Source of the DNA: AC-38 sp033856025
GTDB lineage: Bacteria; Actinomycetota; Thermoleophilia; Solirubrobacterales; Solirubrobacteraceae
Assembly (NCBI GenBank): GCA_033856025.1
Contig: JAWVFQ010000034.1
Span: forward strand, 18,160 to 82,159
Reading direction: 5' to 3'
DNA: 64,000 nucleotides
Each line of letters starts with the position of its first letter. Position 1 is the first letter of the stretch. Positions 1-9,560 of the stretch are shown here, in pieces. The notes below the pieces were generated by a model, which saw only the letters and a program-made list of their open reading frames with translations, searched no databases and had not been told where the DNA came from. The position numbers and the translations under genes were made by a program.

Positions 1-1571
1 TGGTCGACCACCACACCTACGTCATCGCCTCCGACGGCGACATGCAGGAGGGCGTCCAGTCCGAGGCGGCGTCGATCGCGGGGCACCTGGGGCTGGGCCG
101 CCTGACCGCCTTCTGGGACGACAACCACATCTCGATCGAGGGCGACACCGCGCTGTCCTTCGACGAGGACGTGGCCAAGCGCTACGAGGCCTACGGCTGG
201 CACGTCCAGAACCTCGGCGAGGACATCGAGCTCGACCGCCTGGAGCGGGCCATCGCCGACGCCAGGGCGGTGGAGGAGGCGCCGTCGCTGATCGTGGTGC
301 GCACCCACATCGCGCCCGGCGCGCCGAACAAGCAGGACACCGCCAGCGCCCACGGCTCCCCGCTGGGCGAGGACGAGATCCGCGCGACCAAGGAGGCCTA
401 CGGCTGGCCGCCCGACGAGCACTTCCTCGTGCCCGACGAGGTGCTCGAGCACTTCGGCGAGGTCGCGGACCGCGGCGAGGCGGCGCGGCGCGAGTGGACC
501 GAGCGGATGGACTCCTACAGGGCCGACCACCCGGACGCGCACGCCGAGCTGATGCGGACGTTCGAGCGCCGCCTGCCCGAGGGCTGGGACAGCGACGTCC
601 CGCGGTTCCACGTGGACACGGGGATGGTCGCCACGCGCAAGTCCTCCCAGCAGGTGCTCCAGTGGGCGGCCAAGCAGGTTCCCGAGCTGGTCGGCGGCTC
701 GGCCGACCTCGCGCCGTCCACGCTGACCCTGATCGACGACGCCGAGAGCGTGGAGAAGGGCGCCTACGGCGGGCGCAACCTGCACTTCGGCATCCGCGAG
801 CACGGGATGGGCGCGATCGTCAACGGGCTCACGCTGCACTACCTCCGCGGCTACGGCTCCACGTTCCTCATCTTCAGCGACTACATGAAGGGCGCGATCC
901 GGCTGGCCGCGCTGATGAAGCTGCCCTCGATCTTCGTGTTCACCCACGACTCGATCGGGCTGGGGGAGGACGGGCCCACCCATCAGCCGGTGGAGCAGCT
1001 GCTCCAGCTGCGCGCCACTCCCAACATCAACATGGTGCGCCCGGCTGACGCCAACGAGGTGGCGCTGGCCTGGCGGTTCGCGATCAACTCCACCGAGACG
1101 CCCACGTGCTTCGCGCTGAGCCGCCAGGGCGTACCGACCTGGAACCCCGCGGGCGTCCCCGACGACGCGATCGAGCGCGGCGCCTACGTGCTGCGCGAGT
1201 CCTACAAGGAGGGCGAGGACCCCGACCTGATCCTCATGTCGTCGGGGTCGGAGGTCCACATCGCCAACGAGGCGGCGGACCGCCTGGAGGCCGACGGGAT
1301 CGCCACGCGCCTGGTCTCCGTCCCCTGCATGGACACGTTCGCCGCCCAGGACGCGTCCTACCGGGACAAGGTCCTGCCGCCCGGCTGCCGGGCCCGGCTG
1401 GCCGTCGAGGCCGCGAGCCCGCTGAGCTGGCATCGCTGGGTCGGCGACTCCGGCGACGTGATCGGGATGGAGACGTTCGGGGCGTCGGGCCCGCAGAAGG
1501 CGCTGTACGAGCACTTCGGGTTCACGCCGGAGAACGTCGTCGAGCGAGCCAAGAAGGTGGTGGGCGGATGA
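1..1571 (+). CDS. tkt: Transketolase, C-terminal part (5' end outside window)
   Basis: Transfers two-carbon ketol units between sugar phosphates in the non-oxidative pentose phosphate pathway, using thiamine diphosphate. The frame is open from base 3, so the first part of the enzyme lies outside the window; about 522 residues remain of a usual ~650-700. The fragment opens inside the ThDP-binding segment (ASDGDMQEGVQSE), then shows the pyrimidine-binding domain (FGIREHGMGAIVNG) and the THDSIGLGEDGPTHQPVEQL region typical of transketolases, ending with the C-terminal domain. Its TGA overlaps the next start as ATGA, so it is probably translationally coupled to the transaldolase-isomerase fusion. 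It is the first visible gene of a nine-gene pentose phosphate operon. Confidence 0.97.
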   Translation, partial: VDHHTYVIASDGDMQEGVQSEAASIAGHLGLGRLTAFWDDNHISIEGDTALSFDEDVAKRYEAYGWHVQNLGEDIELDRLERAIADARAVEEAPSLIVVRTHIAPGAPNKQDTASAHGSPLGEDEIRATKEAYGWPPDEHFLVPDEVLEHFGEVADRGEAARREWTERMDSYRADHPDAHAELMRTFERRLPEGWDSDVPRFHVDTGMVATRKSSQQVLQWAAKQVPELVGGSADLAPSTLTLIDDAESVEKGAYGGRNLHFGIREHGMGAIVNGLTLHYLRGYGSTFLIFSDYMKGAIRLAALMKLPSIFVFTHDSIGLGEDGPTHQPVEQLLQLRATPNINMVRPADANEVALAWRFAINSTETPTCFALSRQGVPTWNPAGVPDDAIERGAYVLRESYKEGEDPDLILMSSGSEVHIANEAADRLEADGIATRLVSVPCMDTFAAQDASYRDKVLPPGCRARLAVEAASPLSWHRWVGDSGDVIGMETFGASGPQKALYEHFGFTPENVVERAKKVVGG

Positions 1572-4303
1572 GCACCCAGGCCCAGGTCAACCCGCGCCTG
1601 CAGGCGCTCACCGAGGCCGGGACGAGCGTCTGGCTGGACCAGATCCGGCGCACGCTGATCGAGGGCGGCGAGCTCCAGCGCCTCATCGACGAGAGCTGCC
1701 TGCGCGGCGTCACGTCGAACCCGGCGATCTTCGAGAAGGCGATCCTCGGCTCCGACGACTACGACTCCGACCTGGAGGCGATGGCCAAGGAGGGGCTCGA
1801 CGCCAAGACCATCTACGACCGGATAGCCATCACCGACGTGGGGATGGCCGCCGACGTCCTGCGCCCGGTCCACGACGCCACGGGCGGCGCCGACGGGTTC
1901 GTCTCGCTGGAGGTCCACCCCCGCCTGGCCCGCGACATGGAGGCCACGCTGGAGCAGGCGCGCGGCTACTGGAAGGAGCTCGGCCGCCCCAACGTGATGA
2001 TCAAGATCCCCGGGACCGACGAGGGGATCCCCGCCATCGAGCAGGCGATCTACGAGGGCATCAACGTCAACGTGACGCTGCTGTTCTCCGTCGAGGCCTA
2101 CGCCACCGTGGCCGAGGCGTTCATCCGCGGCCTGGAGCGCCGCCACGAGGAGGGCCAGTCGCTCGACGTCCACTCGGTCGCGTCGTTCTTCGTCTCGCGC
2201 GTGGACTCCGAGGTCGACAAGCGCCTGGAGAAGCTGGGCCGCGAGGACCTGCAGGGCAAGGCCGCGGTGGCCAACGCGCGCGCCGCCTACCTGAAGTTCC
2301 AGGAGGTCTTCGAGGGCGAGCGCTTCGCCGCGCTGCGCGAGGCCGGCGCGCCGGTGCAGCGGCCGCTGTGGGCGTCCACCGGCGTCAAGAACCCGAAGTA
2401 CTCGCCGACCAAGTACGTCGACGAGCTGGTCGGGCCCCATACCGTGAACACGATGCCGATGCCCACGCTGCTGGCCGTGGGCGAGTGCAGCGAGATCAGC
2501 GGCGTCACCGCCGACGACGACCCGAGCGCCGACCTCGCCGCCCTGGCCGACGCCGGGATCGACATGGCCGACGTCACCCGCAAGCTGCTCGAGGACGGCA
2601 TCGCCCTGTTCGAGGACGCGATGGACGCGCTCATCGAGGGCGTCGACGACGCGCGCGACGCCGTCGTGACCAACCGCCCGCCCACGATCCAGGCGCACAT
2701 CCCGCCCGAGCTCGAGGGCCCACTGGCCGAGCGGGTGAAGTCGGCCGTGGACGACCAGGTGGCCCAGCGCATCTGGTCCAAGGACGCGACGCTGTGGGCG
2801 CCCGAGGGGACGCCCGAGATCGCCGACCGCCTGGGCTGGCTGACCATCTCCGAGACGATGCTCGAGGCGGCGGGCGACCTGCGCGCGTTCGCCGAGGAGG
2901 TCCAGGCCGAGGGCTACACCGACGTGGCCCTGCTGGGCATGGGCGGCTCGTCCCTGGGGCCCGAGGTCATCCGGCGCTCCTTCGGCGACATCGAGGGCGC
3001 GCTGCGCCTGCACGTCCTGGACTCCACCGACCCGGCGGCCGTGCGCGAGCTGGAGGGCTCCGTCGACCTGGGCAAGACGCTCTTCCTCGTCTCCTCGAAG
3101 TCGGGCGGGACGATCGAGACGCTCTCGCACTTCCGCCACTTCTTCGAGAAGACCGGGCGCGAGGGGCGCCACTTCGTGGCCATCACGGACCCCGGCTCGC
3201 CGTTGCGCAAGCTGGCCGAGGAGAACGGCTTCCGGCGCGTGTTCGAGAACGACCCCAACATCGGGGGCCGGTACTCGGTGCTGTCGTACTTCGGGCTCGT
3301 CCCGGCGGCGCTGATGGGCGTGTCGGTGGAGGCGCTGCTGCACCGCGCGCAGGTGGCCGAGCAGAACTGCAACTCCTACCAGTCGGGCTCGAGCAACTCG
3401 GGCCTGTGGATGGGCCTGCTGGCCGGCGAGGCCGCGCTTCAGGGCCGCGACAAGCTGACCTTCGTCGTGTCCGAGCCGATCTCGTCGTTCGGGCTGTGGG
3501 CCGAGCAGCTGGTGGCCGAGTCGCTGGGCAAGGACGGCAAGGGGGTCCTGCCGGTGGCCGACGAGCCGGTGCTGGAGCCCGAGGCCTACGGCGACGACCG
3601 GTTGTTCGCCTACCTGCGCAACGCCGACGACCCCGACGAGGCGCTGGACGCCAAGGTCGATGCCCTGGCCAAGGCGGGACATCCGACCGTGACGCTGGCC
3701 GTCCACGGGCCGACCGACCTGGGGCGCATCTTCTTCTTCGCCGAGTTCGCGGTGGCCGTCGCCGGCTGGGTGCTCGGGGTCAACCCGTTCGACCAGCCCA
3801 ACGTCCAGGAGGCCAAGGACAACACCGAGAAGGTGCTCGGGCGGTTCCGCGAGGACGGATCGCTGCCCGACGTGGACGAGGCGGACCTCGACACGGCGGC
3901 CTCCCTGGTCGGCGGCGCGGCGCCGCCGCACTACGTGGCGGTGCTGGGCTATCTCGCGCCGAGCCAGGCGTTCGACGCCGCGGTGACGCGCCTGCGCGAG
4001 GCGATCCTGTCGCGTACGCACGCGGCCAACACCTTCGGCTACGGGCCGCGCTTCCAGCATTCGACGGGCCAGATGCACAAGGGCGGGCCGAAGACCGGTC
4101 TCTTCCTCCAGCTCGTGCACGACGGCCCCGACGACGTGGAGATCCCAGGCGAGCCCTACACGTTCGGGGTCCTCAAGAACGCCGCCGCGATCGGCGACCT
4201 GAACACCCTGGGCGACCACGGCCTTCCGGCCGCGCGCCTGCGCCTCGAAGGCGACCCCGCCGAGGCGCTGGACGCCCTGACCGCCAAGATCAAGGAGGGC
4301 TAG
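1568..4303 (+). CDS. tal-pgi: Bifunctional transaldolase / glucose-6-phosphate isomerase
   Basis: A single 911-residue protein. Residues ~1-370 are a transaldolase: VTSNPAIFEKAI near residue 48, Asp24, and the Schiff-base Lys146 in MIKIPGTDEG. Residues ~380-911 are a phosphoglucose isomerase: GMGGSSLGPEVIRR near 456, SSKSGGTIETL near 509 and IGGRYSVLS near 562. It should convert sedoheptulose-7-P plus glyceraldehyde-3-P to erythrose-4-P plus fructose-6-P, and fructose-6-P to glucose-6-P, which returns carbon to the oxidative branch. Such fusions are known in some bacteria. The ATG lies in an ATGA overlap with tkt, and gnd follows after 5 nt. There is no stop or frameshift at the domain junction, so the fusion looks genuine. 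Confidence 0.95.
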   Translation: MSTQAQVNPRLQALTEAGTSVWLDQIRRTLIEGGELQRLIDESCLRGVTSNPAIFEKAILGSDDYDSDLEAMAKEGLDAKTIYDRIAITDVGMAADVLRPVHDATGGADGFVSLEVHPRLARDMEATLEQARGYWKELGRPNVMIKIPGTDEGIPAIEQAIYEGINVNVTLLFSVEAYATVAEAFIRGLERRHEEGQSLDVHSVASFFVSRVDSEVDKRLEKLGREDLQGKAAVANARAAYLKFQEVFEGERFAALREAGAPVQRPLWASTGVKNPKYSPTKYVDELVGPHTVNTMPMPTLLAVGECSEISGVTADDDPSADLAALADAGIDMADVTRKLLEDGIALFEDAMDALIEGVDDARDAVVTNRPPTIQAHIPPELEGPLAERVKSAVDDQVAQRIWSKDATLWAPEGTPEIADRLGWLTISETMLEAAGDLRAFAEEVQAEGYTDVALLGMGGSSLGPEVIRRSFGDIEGALRLHVLDSTDPAAVRELEGSVDLGKTLFLVSSKSGGTIETLSHFRHFFEKTGREGRHFVAITDPGSPLRKLAEENGFRRVFENDPNIGGRYSVLSYFGLVPAALMGVSVEALLHRAQVAEQNCNSYQSGSSNSGLWMGLLAGEAALQGRDKLTFVVSEPISSFGLWAEQLVAESLGKDGKGVLPVADEPVLEPEAYGDDRLFAYLRNADDPDEALDAKVDALAKAGHPTVTLAVHGPTDLGRIFFFAEFAVAVAGWVLGVNPFDQPNVQEAKDNTEKVLGRFREDGSLPDVDEADLDTAASLVGGAAPPHYVAVLGYLAPSQAFDAAVTRLREAILSRTHAANTFGYGPRFQHSTGQMHKGGPKTGLFLQLVHDGPDDVEIPGEPYTFGVLKNAAAIGDLNTLGDHGLPAARLRLEGDPAEALDALTAKIKEG

Positions 4304-4308
4304 ACCAC

Positions 4309-5232
4309 ATGCAATTGGGCTTCGTCGGCCTCGGCAAGATGGGCGGGAACATGGTCCATCGCATCCACCGCGACTCCGAACACCAGGTCGTGGCGTTCGA
4401 CTTCAACGAGGACGCGGTGCGCGAGGCCGAGGGCAACGGCGCGTCGGGTGCCTCGTCGCTGGAGGACCTCGTGTCCAAGCTCGACGCGCCGCGGACCGTG
4501 TGGATCATGGTGCCGGCCGGCGACCCGACCCAGGAGACGGTGGAGAAGCTGGCCGGGCTGCTGGAGTCCGGCGACGCCATCGTGGACGGCGGGAACTCGC
4601 GCTGGACCGACGACAAGCGCCGGGCCGAGGAGCTCTCATCGAAGGGCATCCACTACGTCGACGTCGGCACGAGCGGCGGCGTCTGGGGCCTCCAGGTCGG
4701 CTACTGCATGATGGTCGGCGGGCCCGACGAGGCCGTCGAGCGCCTGTCTCCGATCCTCGACGTGCTGGCGCCTCCGACCACCGAGGAGCACGGGCCGGGC
4801 TGGGGCCACATGGGGCCCCCGGGCGCGGGCCACTACGTGAAGATGGTCCACAACGGGATCGAGTACGGGATCATGCAGGCCTACGCGGAGGGGTTCGGGC
4901 TCTTCCACCACTGCGAGTACGAGCTCGACAACGCCAAGATCTCCCACCTGTGGATGCAGGGCTCGGTCATCCGCTCCTGGCTGTGCGAGCTGGCCGCCCT
5001 GGCCTTCGAGCAGGAGGGCAACGACCTGGCCGCCCTGGAGCCCTACGTCGAGGACTCCGGCGAGGGCCGCTGGACGATCGAGGACGCGATCGACAAGCGC
5101 GTGCCGACGCCGGTCATCACCGAGTCCCTGTACGCACGCTTCGCGTCCCGCGGGCAGGGCGACTACGCGGCCAAGGTCAACGCGGCGCTGCGCAACCAGT
5201 TCGGCGGTCACGCGGTCAAGAAGGCGGGCTAG
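4309..5232 (+). CDS. gnd: 6-phosphogluconate dehydrogenase (decarboxylating), short type
   Basis: Oxidatively decarboxylates 6-phosphogluconate to ribulose-5-P. The 307-residue protein opens with a Rossmann motif (GFVGLGKMGGNM), followed by DGGNSRWTDDKRR, GTSGGVWGLQVGYCMMVGGP and the catalytic-domain segment GAGHYVKMVHNGIEYG with the conserved Lys and Asn. At ~300 residues it belongs to the short class, which is often NAD-dependent, rather than the ~470-residue NADP enzymes; the cofactor here is inferred. The ATG at 4309 is 5 nt after the upstream stop, and AAGGAGG at 4292-4298 is a good ribosome binding site inside the end of the previous gene. zwf follows after 4 nt. Confidence 0.95.
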   Translation: MQLGFVGLGKMGGNMVHRIHRDSEHQVVAFDFNEDAVREAEGNGASGASSLEDLVSKLDAPRTVWIMVPAGDPTQETVEKLAGLLESGDAIVDGGNSRWTDDKRRAEELSSKGIHYVDVGTSGGVWGLQVGYCMMVGGPDEAVERLSPILDVLAPPTTEEHGPGWGHMGPPGAGHYVKMVHNGIEYGIMQAYAEGFGLFHHCEYELDNAKISHLWMQGSVIRSWLCELAALAFEQEGNDLAALEPYVEDSGEGRWTIEDAIDKRVPTPVITESLYARFASRGQGDYAAKVNAALRNQFGGHAVKKAG

Positions 5233-5236
5233 CGCC

Positions 5237-6769
5237 ATGGCGACGGCGGTGACCGACGAGAACCCGCTGACCGAGGGGCTCGAGCGACTCCCGGTCCATC
5301 CCACCACGCTGGTCATCTTCGGCGCCACGGGCGACCTGGCCCACCGCAAGCTGCTGCCGGCGATCTACAACCTGGCCCACGAGGGCCAGCTGCCGGAGCG
5401 CTTCAACCTGGTCGGCTCCTCGCGCTCGGACAAGCCCGACGAGGACTACATCGCCGAGATGCGCGAGTCCATCCAGCAGTACTCGCGCACGCCGCCCAAG
5501 CCCGAGCTGCTCGACGCGCTGCTGAGCCGGGCCAAGTACGTCCCGGGGACGTTCGACGACCCCGCCGTCTACGACCGCCTCAAGGAGGTGCTGGCCGGCT
5601 ACGACGACGAGGCGGGGATCACCTTCAACCGCGTCTTCTACCTCTCGACGGCGCCGGAGTTCTTCCCGGTCATCGTGAAGGCGCTGGGTGAGCACGGCCT
5701 GGACCACGTGGACGGCGCCGAGACGCGCGTGGTCATCGAGAAGCCGTTCGGCTACGACCTCGCCACCGCGCGCAAGCTCAACGACGAGGTGCTGTCGGTC
5801 TTCCGCGAGGACCAGGTCTTCCGCATCGACCACTACCTGGGCAAGGAGACCGTCCAGAACATCATGGCCTTCCGGTTCTCGAACACGATGTTCGAGCCGG
5901 TCTGGAACCGCAACTACATCGACCACGTCCAGATCACGGCGGCCGAGGACCTGGGGATCGGCTCGCGCGCCGGCTACTACGACAACGCGGGCGCCCTGCG
6001 CGACCTCGTCCAGAACCACATGCTGGAGCTGATGGCCAACGTGTGCATGGAGCCGCCGACGTCCTTCCACGCCGACCAGGTGCGCGACGAGAAGGTCAAG
6101 GTCATCGAGGCCATCCGCCCGCCCACGGTGGAGGAGGTGCCAAGCATGGCGGTCCGCGCCCAGTACGGCCCGGGGCGCGCGGCCGGGGAGGAGGTGCCCG
6201 GCTACCTCCAGGAGGACGGCGTGCCGCCGGACTCCAAGACCGAGACCTACGCGGCGCTGCGCCTGGAGGTCTCCAACTGGCGCTGGGCCGGCGTGCCGTT
6301 CTACCTGCGCACCGGCAAGCGGCTGGCCCGCAAGGTCACCGAGATCGCGGTGCAGCTCAAGCCCGTGCCCCACCTGGCCTTCCAGGAGAAGGGGTCCCTG
6401 GGCGTGCAGCCCAACCAGCTCGTCCTGACGGTGCAGCCCGACGAGGGCGTGTCGCTGTCGCTGGGGGCCAAGATCCCGGGCGCGCGGATGCGCATTCGCC
6501 CGGTGAACATGGAGTTCCACTACGGGACGACCTTCCTGTCTCAGTCCCCCGAGGCCTACGAGCGCCTCATCATGGACGCGATGCGCGGCGACGCCACGCT
6601 GTTCACCCGCAACGACGAGGTGGATGGCCTGTGGCGGATCATCGACCCCATCCTCCAGGCGTGGAGTCAGGACAAGGGCGACGTCGCCCAGTACCCGGCG
6701 GGCAGCGACGGTCCGGCCGAGGCCGACGAGCTGCTGGCGCGCGAGGGCCACGCCTGGCGGCCGCTGTGA
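5237..6769 (+). CDS. zwf: Glucose-6-phosphate 1-dehydrogenase
   Basis: Catalyses the first oxidative step, glucose-6-P to 6-phosphogluconolactone with reduction of NADP or NAD. At 510 residues it has the normal length. The nucleotide-binding motif IFGATGDLAHRKLLPA lies near residue 30 and the active-site signature RIDHYLGKETVQN near residue 195, with FRFSNTMFEPVWNR following. It sits between gnd and opcA with gaps of 4 and 10 nt. The gene order zwf-opcA-pgl is typical of actinobacteria, where OpcA is needed for full G6PDH activity. Confidence 0.97.
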   Translation: MATAVTDENPLTEGLERLPVHPTTLVIFGATGDLAHRKLLPAIYNLAHEGQLPERFNLVGSSRSDKPDEDYIAEMRESIQQYSRTPPKPELLDALLSRAKYVPGTFDDPAVYDRLKEVLAGYDDEAGITFNRVFYLSTAPEFFPVIVKALGEHGLDHVDGAETRVVIEKPFGYDLATARKLNDEVLSVFREDQVFRIDHYLGKETVQNIMAFRFSNTMFEPVWNRNYIDHVQITAAEDLGIGSRAGYYDNAGALRDLVQNHMLELMANVCMEPPTSFHADQVRDEKVKVIEAIRPPTVEEVPSMAVRAQYGPGRAAGEEVPGYLQEDGVPPDSKTETYAALRLEVSNWRWAGVPFYLRTGKRLARKVTEIAVQLKPVPHLAFQEKGSLGVQPNQLVLTVQPDEGVSLSLGAKIPGARMRIRPVNMEFHYGTTFLSQSPEAYERLIMDAMRGDATLFTRNDEVDGLWRIIDPILQAWSQDKGDVAQYPAGSDGPAEADELLAREGHAWRPL

Positions 6770-6779
6770 GGCTCGGCGC

Positions 6780-7832
6780 GTGAGCGAGGACGTCTGGGCC
6801 GCGCAGGACACGAGCCCGCAGGCGATCGAGGCGGCGCTGCGCGACCTGGAGATGAAGCGGGCGGCCGAGCACGCGGGCTACGTGCCGGCGCGGGTCCTGA
6901 ACCTGGTGGCGATCGTGGACCGCGAGTGGCGCGGCGAGATCGCCAACCGCCTGGACTCGGTGGGCCGCTACCACGCCTCGCGCACGGTCCTGTGCTCGGT
7001 GGAGAAGGGGAAGTCCACGCTGGACGCCACGGCGCTGCTCACCTACGACCGCGAGCCCGCGCCGGGCCAGGTGGCGGTGGTTCGCGAGCGGGTGGAGATC
7101 GGCATGGGGCCCGACCGCCTGCCCGGTCTGAGCACGATCATCGACGCGGTGATCATCTCCGAGGTGATCACCGTCGTCTGGTCGCCGCACGGCCACGACG
7201 ACGCGGTCGACGCACTGCTCGGCCTGGCGCACGTGATCCTCACCGACTCGGTGGTGGAGCCCGACCCGCGCGCGGCCCTGGCCCGGGTGGCGACGCTGCG
7301 CGACAGCGCCTACGTCGTCGACCTGGCGTGGCTGCGCTCGACGCCGTGGCGCGAGCGCGTGGCCGCGACGTTCGACCCGCCGCAGTGGCGCGGCGCCCTG
7401 GCGCGGATCGCGGGCGTGACCGTGCGCCACGGGCCCGAGTCGGCCGCCGCGGCGCTGCTGTTCTGCGGATGGCTGGCCTCGCGGCTGGGCTGGGACCCGG
7501 GGTCCATGATCGCCCGCGGCGACGTCCTGGAGGGCCGTTGCCGCGGCCGGCGGCAGGAGGTGGCGCTGAAGCTCGAGCCGGTGCGCCAGGACGTGCCCGG
7601 GCTGGCGGGCGTGACGATCGAGACGGCGGACGGGCTGTCCGTCTCCCTGGACCGCGGGCCGGGCGGGCTGGTCGGGCGCCGGGTGGACCCCAAGGGCCGG
7701 GAATCCACGTGGACGCTGCTGGGCGCCTCGCGCGGCGAGGGCGGGATCCTGGGCGAGGGCGTGCGCCAAGCGCTCCTGCGGGACCCGACGTACGGGCCGG
7801 CGCTGGACGTGGCCCGGAAGCTGGTGGGGTGA
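6780..7832 (+). CDS. opcA: Glucose-6-phosphate dehydrogenase assembly protein OpcA
   Basis: A 350-residue OpcA-family protein, an allosteric or assembly partner of Zwf in actinobacteria and cyanobacteria. The GTG at 6780 begins VSEDVWAAQDTSP; the frame is open further upstream, but that part overlaps zwf and is low-complexity. Family-like segments are RVLNLVAIVDREWRGEI, the SRTVLCSVE stretch near residue 70, and the C-terminal FCGWLASRLGWDP region. The position directly after zwf supports the assignment. pgl starts 4 nt after its stop. Confidence 0.9.
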   Translation: MSEDVWAAQDTSPQAIEAALRDLEMKRAAEHAGYVPARVLNLVAIVDREWRGEIANRLDSVGRYHASRTVLCSVEKGKSTLDATALLTYDREPAPGQVAVVRERVEIGMGPDRLPGLSTIIDAVIISEVITVVWSPHGHDDAVDALLGLAHVILTDSVVEPDPRAALARVATLRDSAYVVDLAWLRSTPWRERVAATFDPPQWRGALARIAGVTVRHGPESAAAALLFCGWLASRLGWDPGSMIARGDVLEGRCRGRRQEVALKLEPVRQDVPGLAGVTIETADGLSVSLDRGPGGLVGRRVDPKGRESTWTLLGASRGEGGILGEGVRQALLRDPTYGPALDVARKLVG

Positions 7833-7836
7833 GGCC

Positions 7837-8583
7837 GTGGCGGGCGCGCCTGACATCCGGGTGTCCGACGACCCCGCGGCGGCGGCGGCGGAGTTGGTGG
7901 CCGCCCAGGTCCGGCCCGGCGCGCACGTCGCGCTGACCGGCGGCTCGACGCCGGGCGCGGCTTACGAGAAGCTCGCCGCCACCGCCGGGCTGGACTGGGC
8001 CGGGACGACACTGTGGTGGAGCGACGAGCGCTGCGTCCCGCCCGACGACGAGCGGTCGAACTACCTGCTCGCGCGCCACACGCTGCTCGACCGCCTGACC
8101 GAGTCGATCCCCACCGAGGAGCGCATCCTCGGCGAGCTCGGACCCGACGGCGGGGCCGACGACTACGCCGAGCGCCTGGGCGCCGCGTACGGGGGCGAGA
8201 CGATCGCGCTGGACCTGGTGCTGCTGGGGCTGGGGCCGGACGGGCACTGCGCGTCGCTGTTCCCGGGCCGCCCCGAGGTCGGCGTGACCGACATCGCCGT
8301 GGTGGGCGTGCCCGAGGCCGGCCTGGAGCCGTTCGTCCCCCGCGTCTCGCTGACGCTCCCAACCATCAACGGCGGGCGCTCGGTGGTGTTCCTGGTCACC
8401 GGGGCCGAGAAGGCCGATGCGGTCGCCCGCGCGTTCGGCGGCACGCCGGACCCGGCCACCCCGGCGTCCCTGGTCGCGCCCGCGTCCGGGCCGCCGATCG
8501 TGCTGCTCGACCACGCCGCGGCGGCGCGGCTTCCCGGTCAGGCTCCGCCCGCGGCGCCGCCTCCTCCCGGGGCGCCGGCGTGA
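7837..8583 (+). CDS. pgl: 6-phosphogluconolactonase
   Basis: Hydrolyses 6-phosphogluconolactone to 6-phosphogluconate, the second oxidative step. At 248 residues it is of normal size for the DevB/NagB-like family. Motifs are VALTGGSTPGAAYEKLA near residue 30, WWSDERCVPPDDERSNY near 65 and LGLGPDGHCASLFPG near 130. The last ~20 residues form an Ala/Pro-rich tail that is probably disordered. The GTG start at 7837 lies 4 nt after opcA, and its TGA overlaps the GTG of the next gene (GTGA), suggesting coupling to the glucokinase. Confidence 0.93.
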   Translation: MAGAPDIRVSDDPAAAAAELVAAQVRPGAHVALTGGSTPGAAYEKLAATAGLDWAGTTLWWSDERCVPPDDERSNYLLARHTLLDRLTESIPTEERILGELGPDGGADDYAERLGAAYGGETIALDLVLLGLGPDGHCASLFPGRPEVGVTDIAVVGVPEAGLEPFVPRVSLTLPTINGGRSVVFLVTGAEKADAVARAFGGTPDPATPASLVAPASGPPIVLLDHAAAARLPGQAPPAAPPPPGAPA

Positions 8584-9530
8584 GCTACGTCGGCGTCGAC
8601 GTCGGGGGGACGACCGTCATCGCCGCGACGCTCACGGATGGGGAGCTTTCCGAGTCGCTCATCGAGCCCACCCGCAAGGAGCGCGGCGACGGGCTCGTCG
8701 AGCAGATCGCCTCGGTCGTCGAGACCCAGCGCGACGGCGACACCCGGGCCGTGGGCGTGGGGATCCCCTCGGCGGTCGACTTCGCCACCGGCACGGCGAA
8801 GTCGGGCGTCAACGTGCCGCTCCAGGGCGTCCCGCTGCGCAACATCCTGACCCAGCGCCTGGGGCTGCCGGTGTTCGTGGACAACGACGCCAACGTGGCC
8901 GCTCTGGCCGAGGCCCACCAGGACGGCTCCCTGACCACGCGCAACCTCGTCATGTTCACGGTGGGGACCGGCGTGGGGGGCGGGCTGGTCCTGGACGGCC
9001 GCCTGTACCGGGGCACGACGGGCGCGGGCGCGGAGATGGGCCACATCCTCATCGGGCTCGACCTGACCGACGGCGCGCCGGCTCCGGCCCCGAGCTTCCC
9101 CCAGCCCGGGTCGCTGGAGGCGCTGGCGTCGGGGACGGCGCTGGACCATCTGGCCCAGGAGGCGGCGCGGGCTCATCCCGACGGCGGGCTGGGCCGGGCG
9201 GCGGCGGAGTCGGGACGGGTGACCGGCGTGGACGTGGTCCGCCTGGCGCAGGAGGGCGACGAGGAGTCGATCGGCCTGCTGCGGGTGCTCGGCGAGCGCC
9301 TGGGGATCGGCATCGCCAGCGCGATCAACCTGTTCGACCCCGAGGAGGTCGTCGTGGGGGGAGGCGTGGCCACGGCGGGCGATCTCCTGCTGGAGCCGGC
9401 GCGGCGGGCCGCCGCGGGCTACGTCCTGACCGGGGTGGGGGAGCGCACGACGATCCGCCTGGCGCGTCACGGCGTGCGGGCGGGCGTCTACGGCGCGGCG
9501 CTGCTCGCGGTGCAGGAGCTGGTCCGTTGA
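8580..9530 (+). CDS. glk: ROK-family sugar kinase, probable glucokinase
   Basis: A 316-residue ROK protein that would phosphorylate glucose to feed the operon. It has the N-terminal phosphate-binding motif YVGVDVGGTTVIAATL, the catalytic-Asp segment VFVDNDANVAALAE, the GTGVGGGLV loop and EMGHILIG with the conserved Glu and His. The usual ROK zinc cluster (CxCGxxGCxE) is missing: where it should stand the protein reads APAPSFPQPGSLEALASG, with no cysteine. The GTG at 8580 overlaps the pgl stop. The glucose assignment rests on family and operon context; substrate specificity cannot be read from the sequence. Confidence 0.85.
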   Translation: MSYVGVDVGGTTVIAATLTDGELSESLIEPTRKERGDGLVEQIASVVETQRDGDTRAVGVGIPSAVDFATGTAKSGVNVPLQGVPLRNILTQRLGLPVFVDNDANVAALAEAHQDGSLTTRNLVMFTVGTGVGGGLVLDGRLYRGTTGAGAEMGHILIGLDLTDGAPAPAPSFPQPGSLEALASGTALDHLAQEAARAHPDGGLGRAAAESGRVTGVDVVRLAQEGDEESIGLLRVLGERLGIGIASAINLFDPEEVVVGGGVATAGDLLLEPARRAAAGYVLTGVGERTTIRLARHGVRAGVYGAALLAVQELVR

Positions 9531-9560
9531 CCCCTCCGGGTCGAAGGAGCGCGTGACGAC

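Noticed and set aside
1358..4219. 953-codon open frame on the minus strand
   Set aside because: It is antisense to the tkt/Tal-Pgi genes and its translation is low-complexity His/Arg/Gly/Val, as expected from reading GC-rich codons in the opposite phase.
5216..6811. 531-codon minus-strand frame over zwf
   Set aside because: Its translation is compositionally biased and shows no family motif; zwf on the plus strand is unmistakable.
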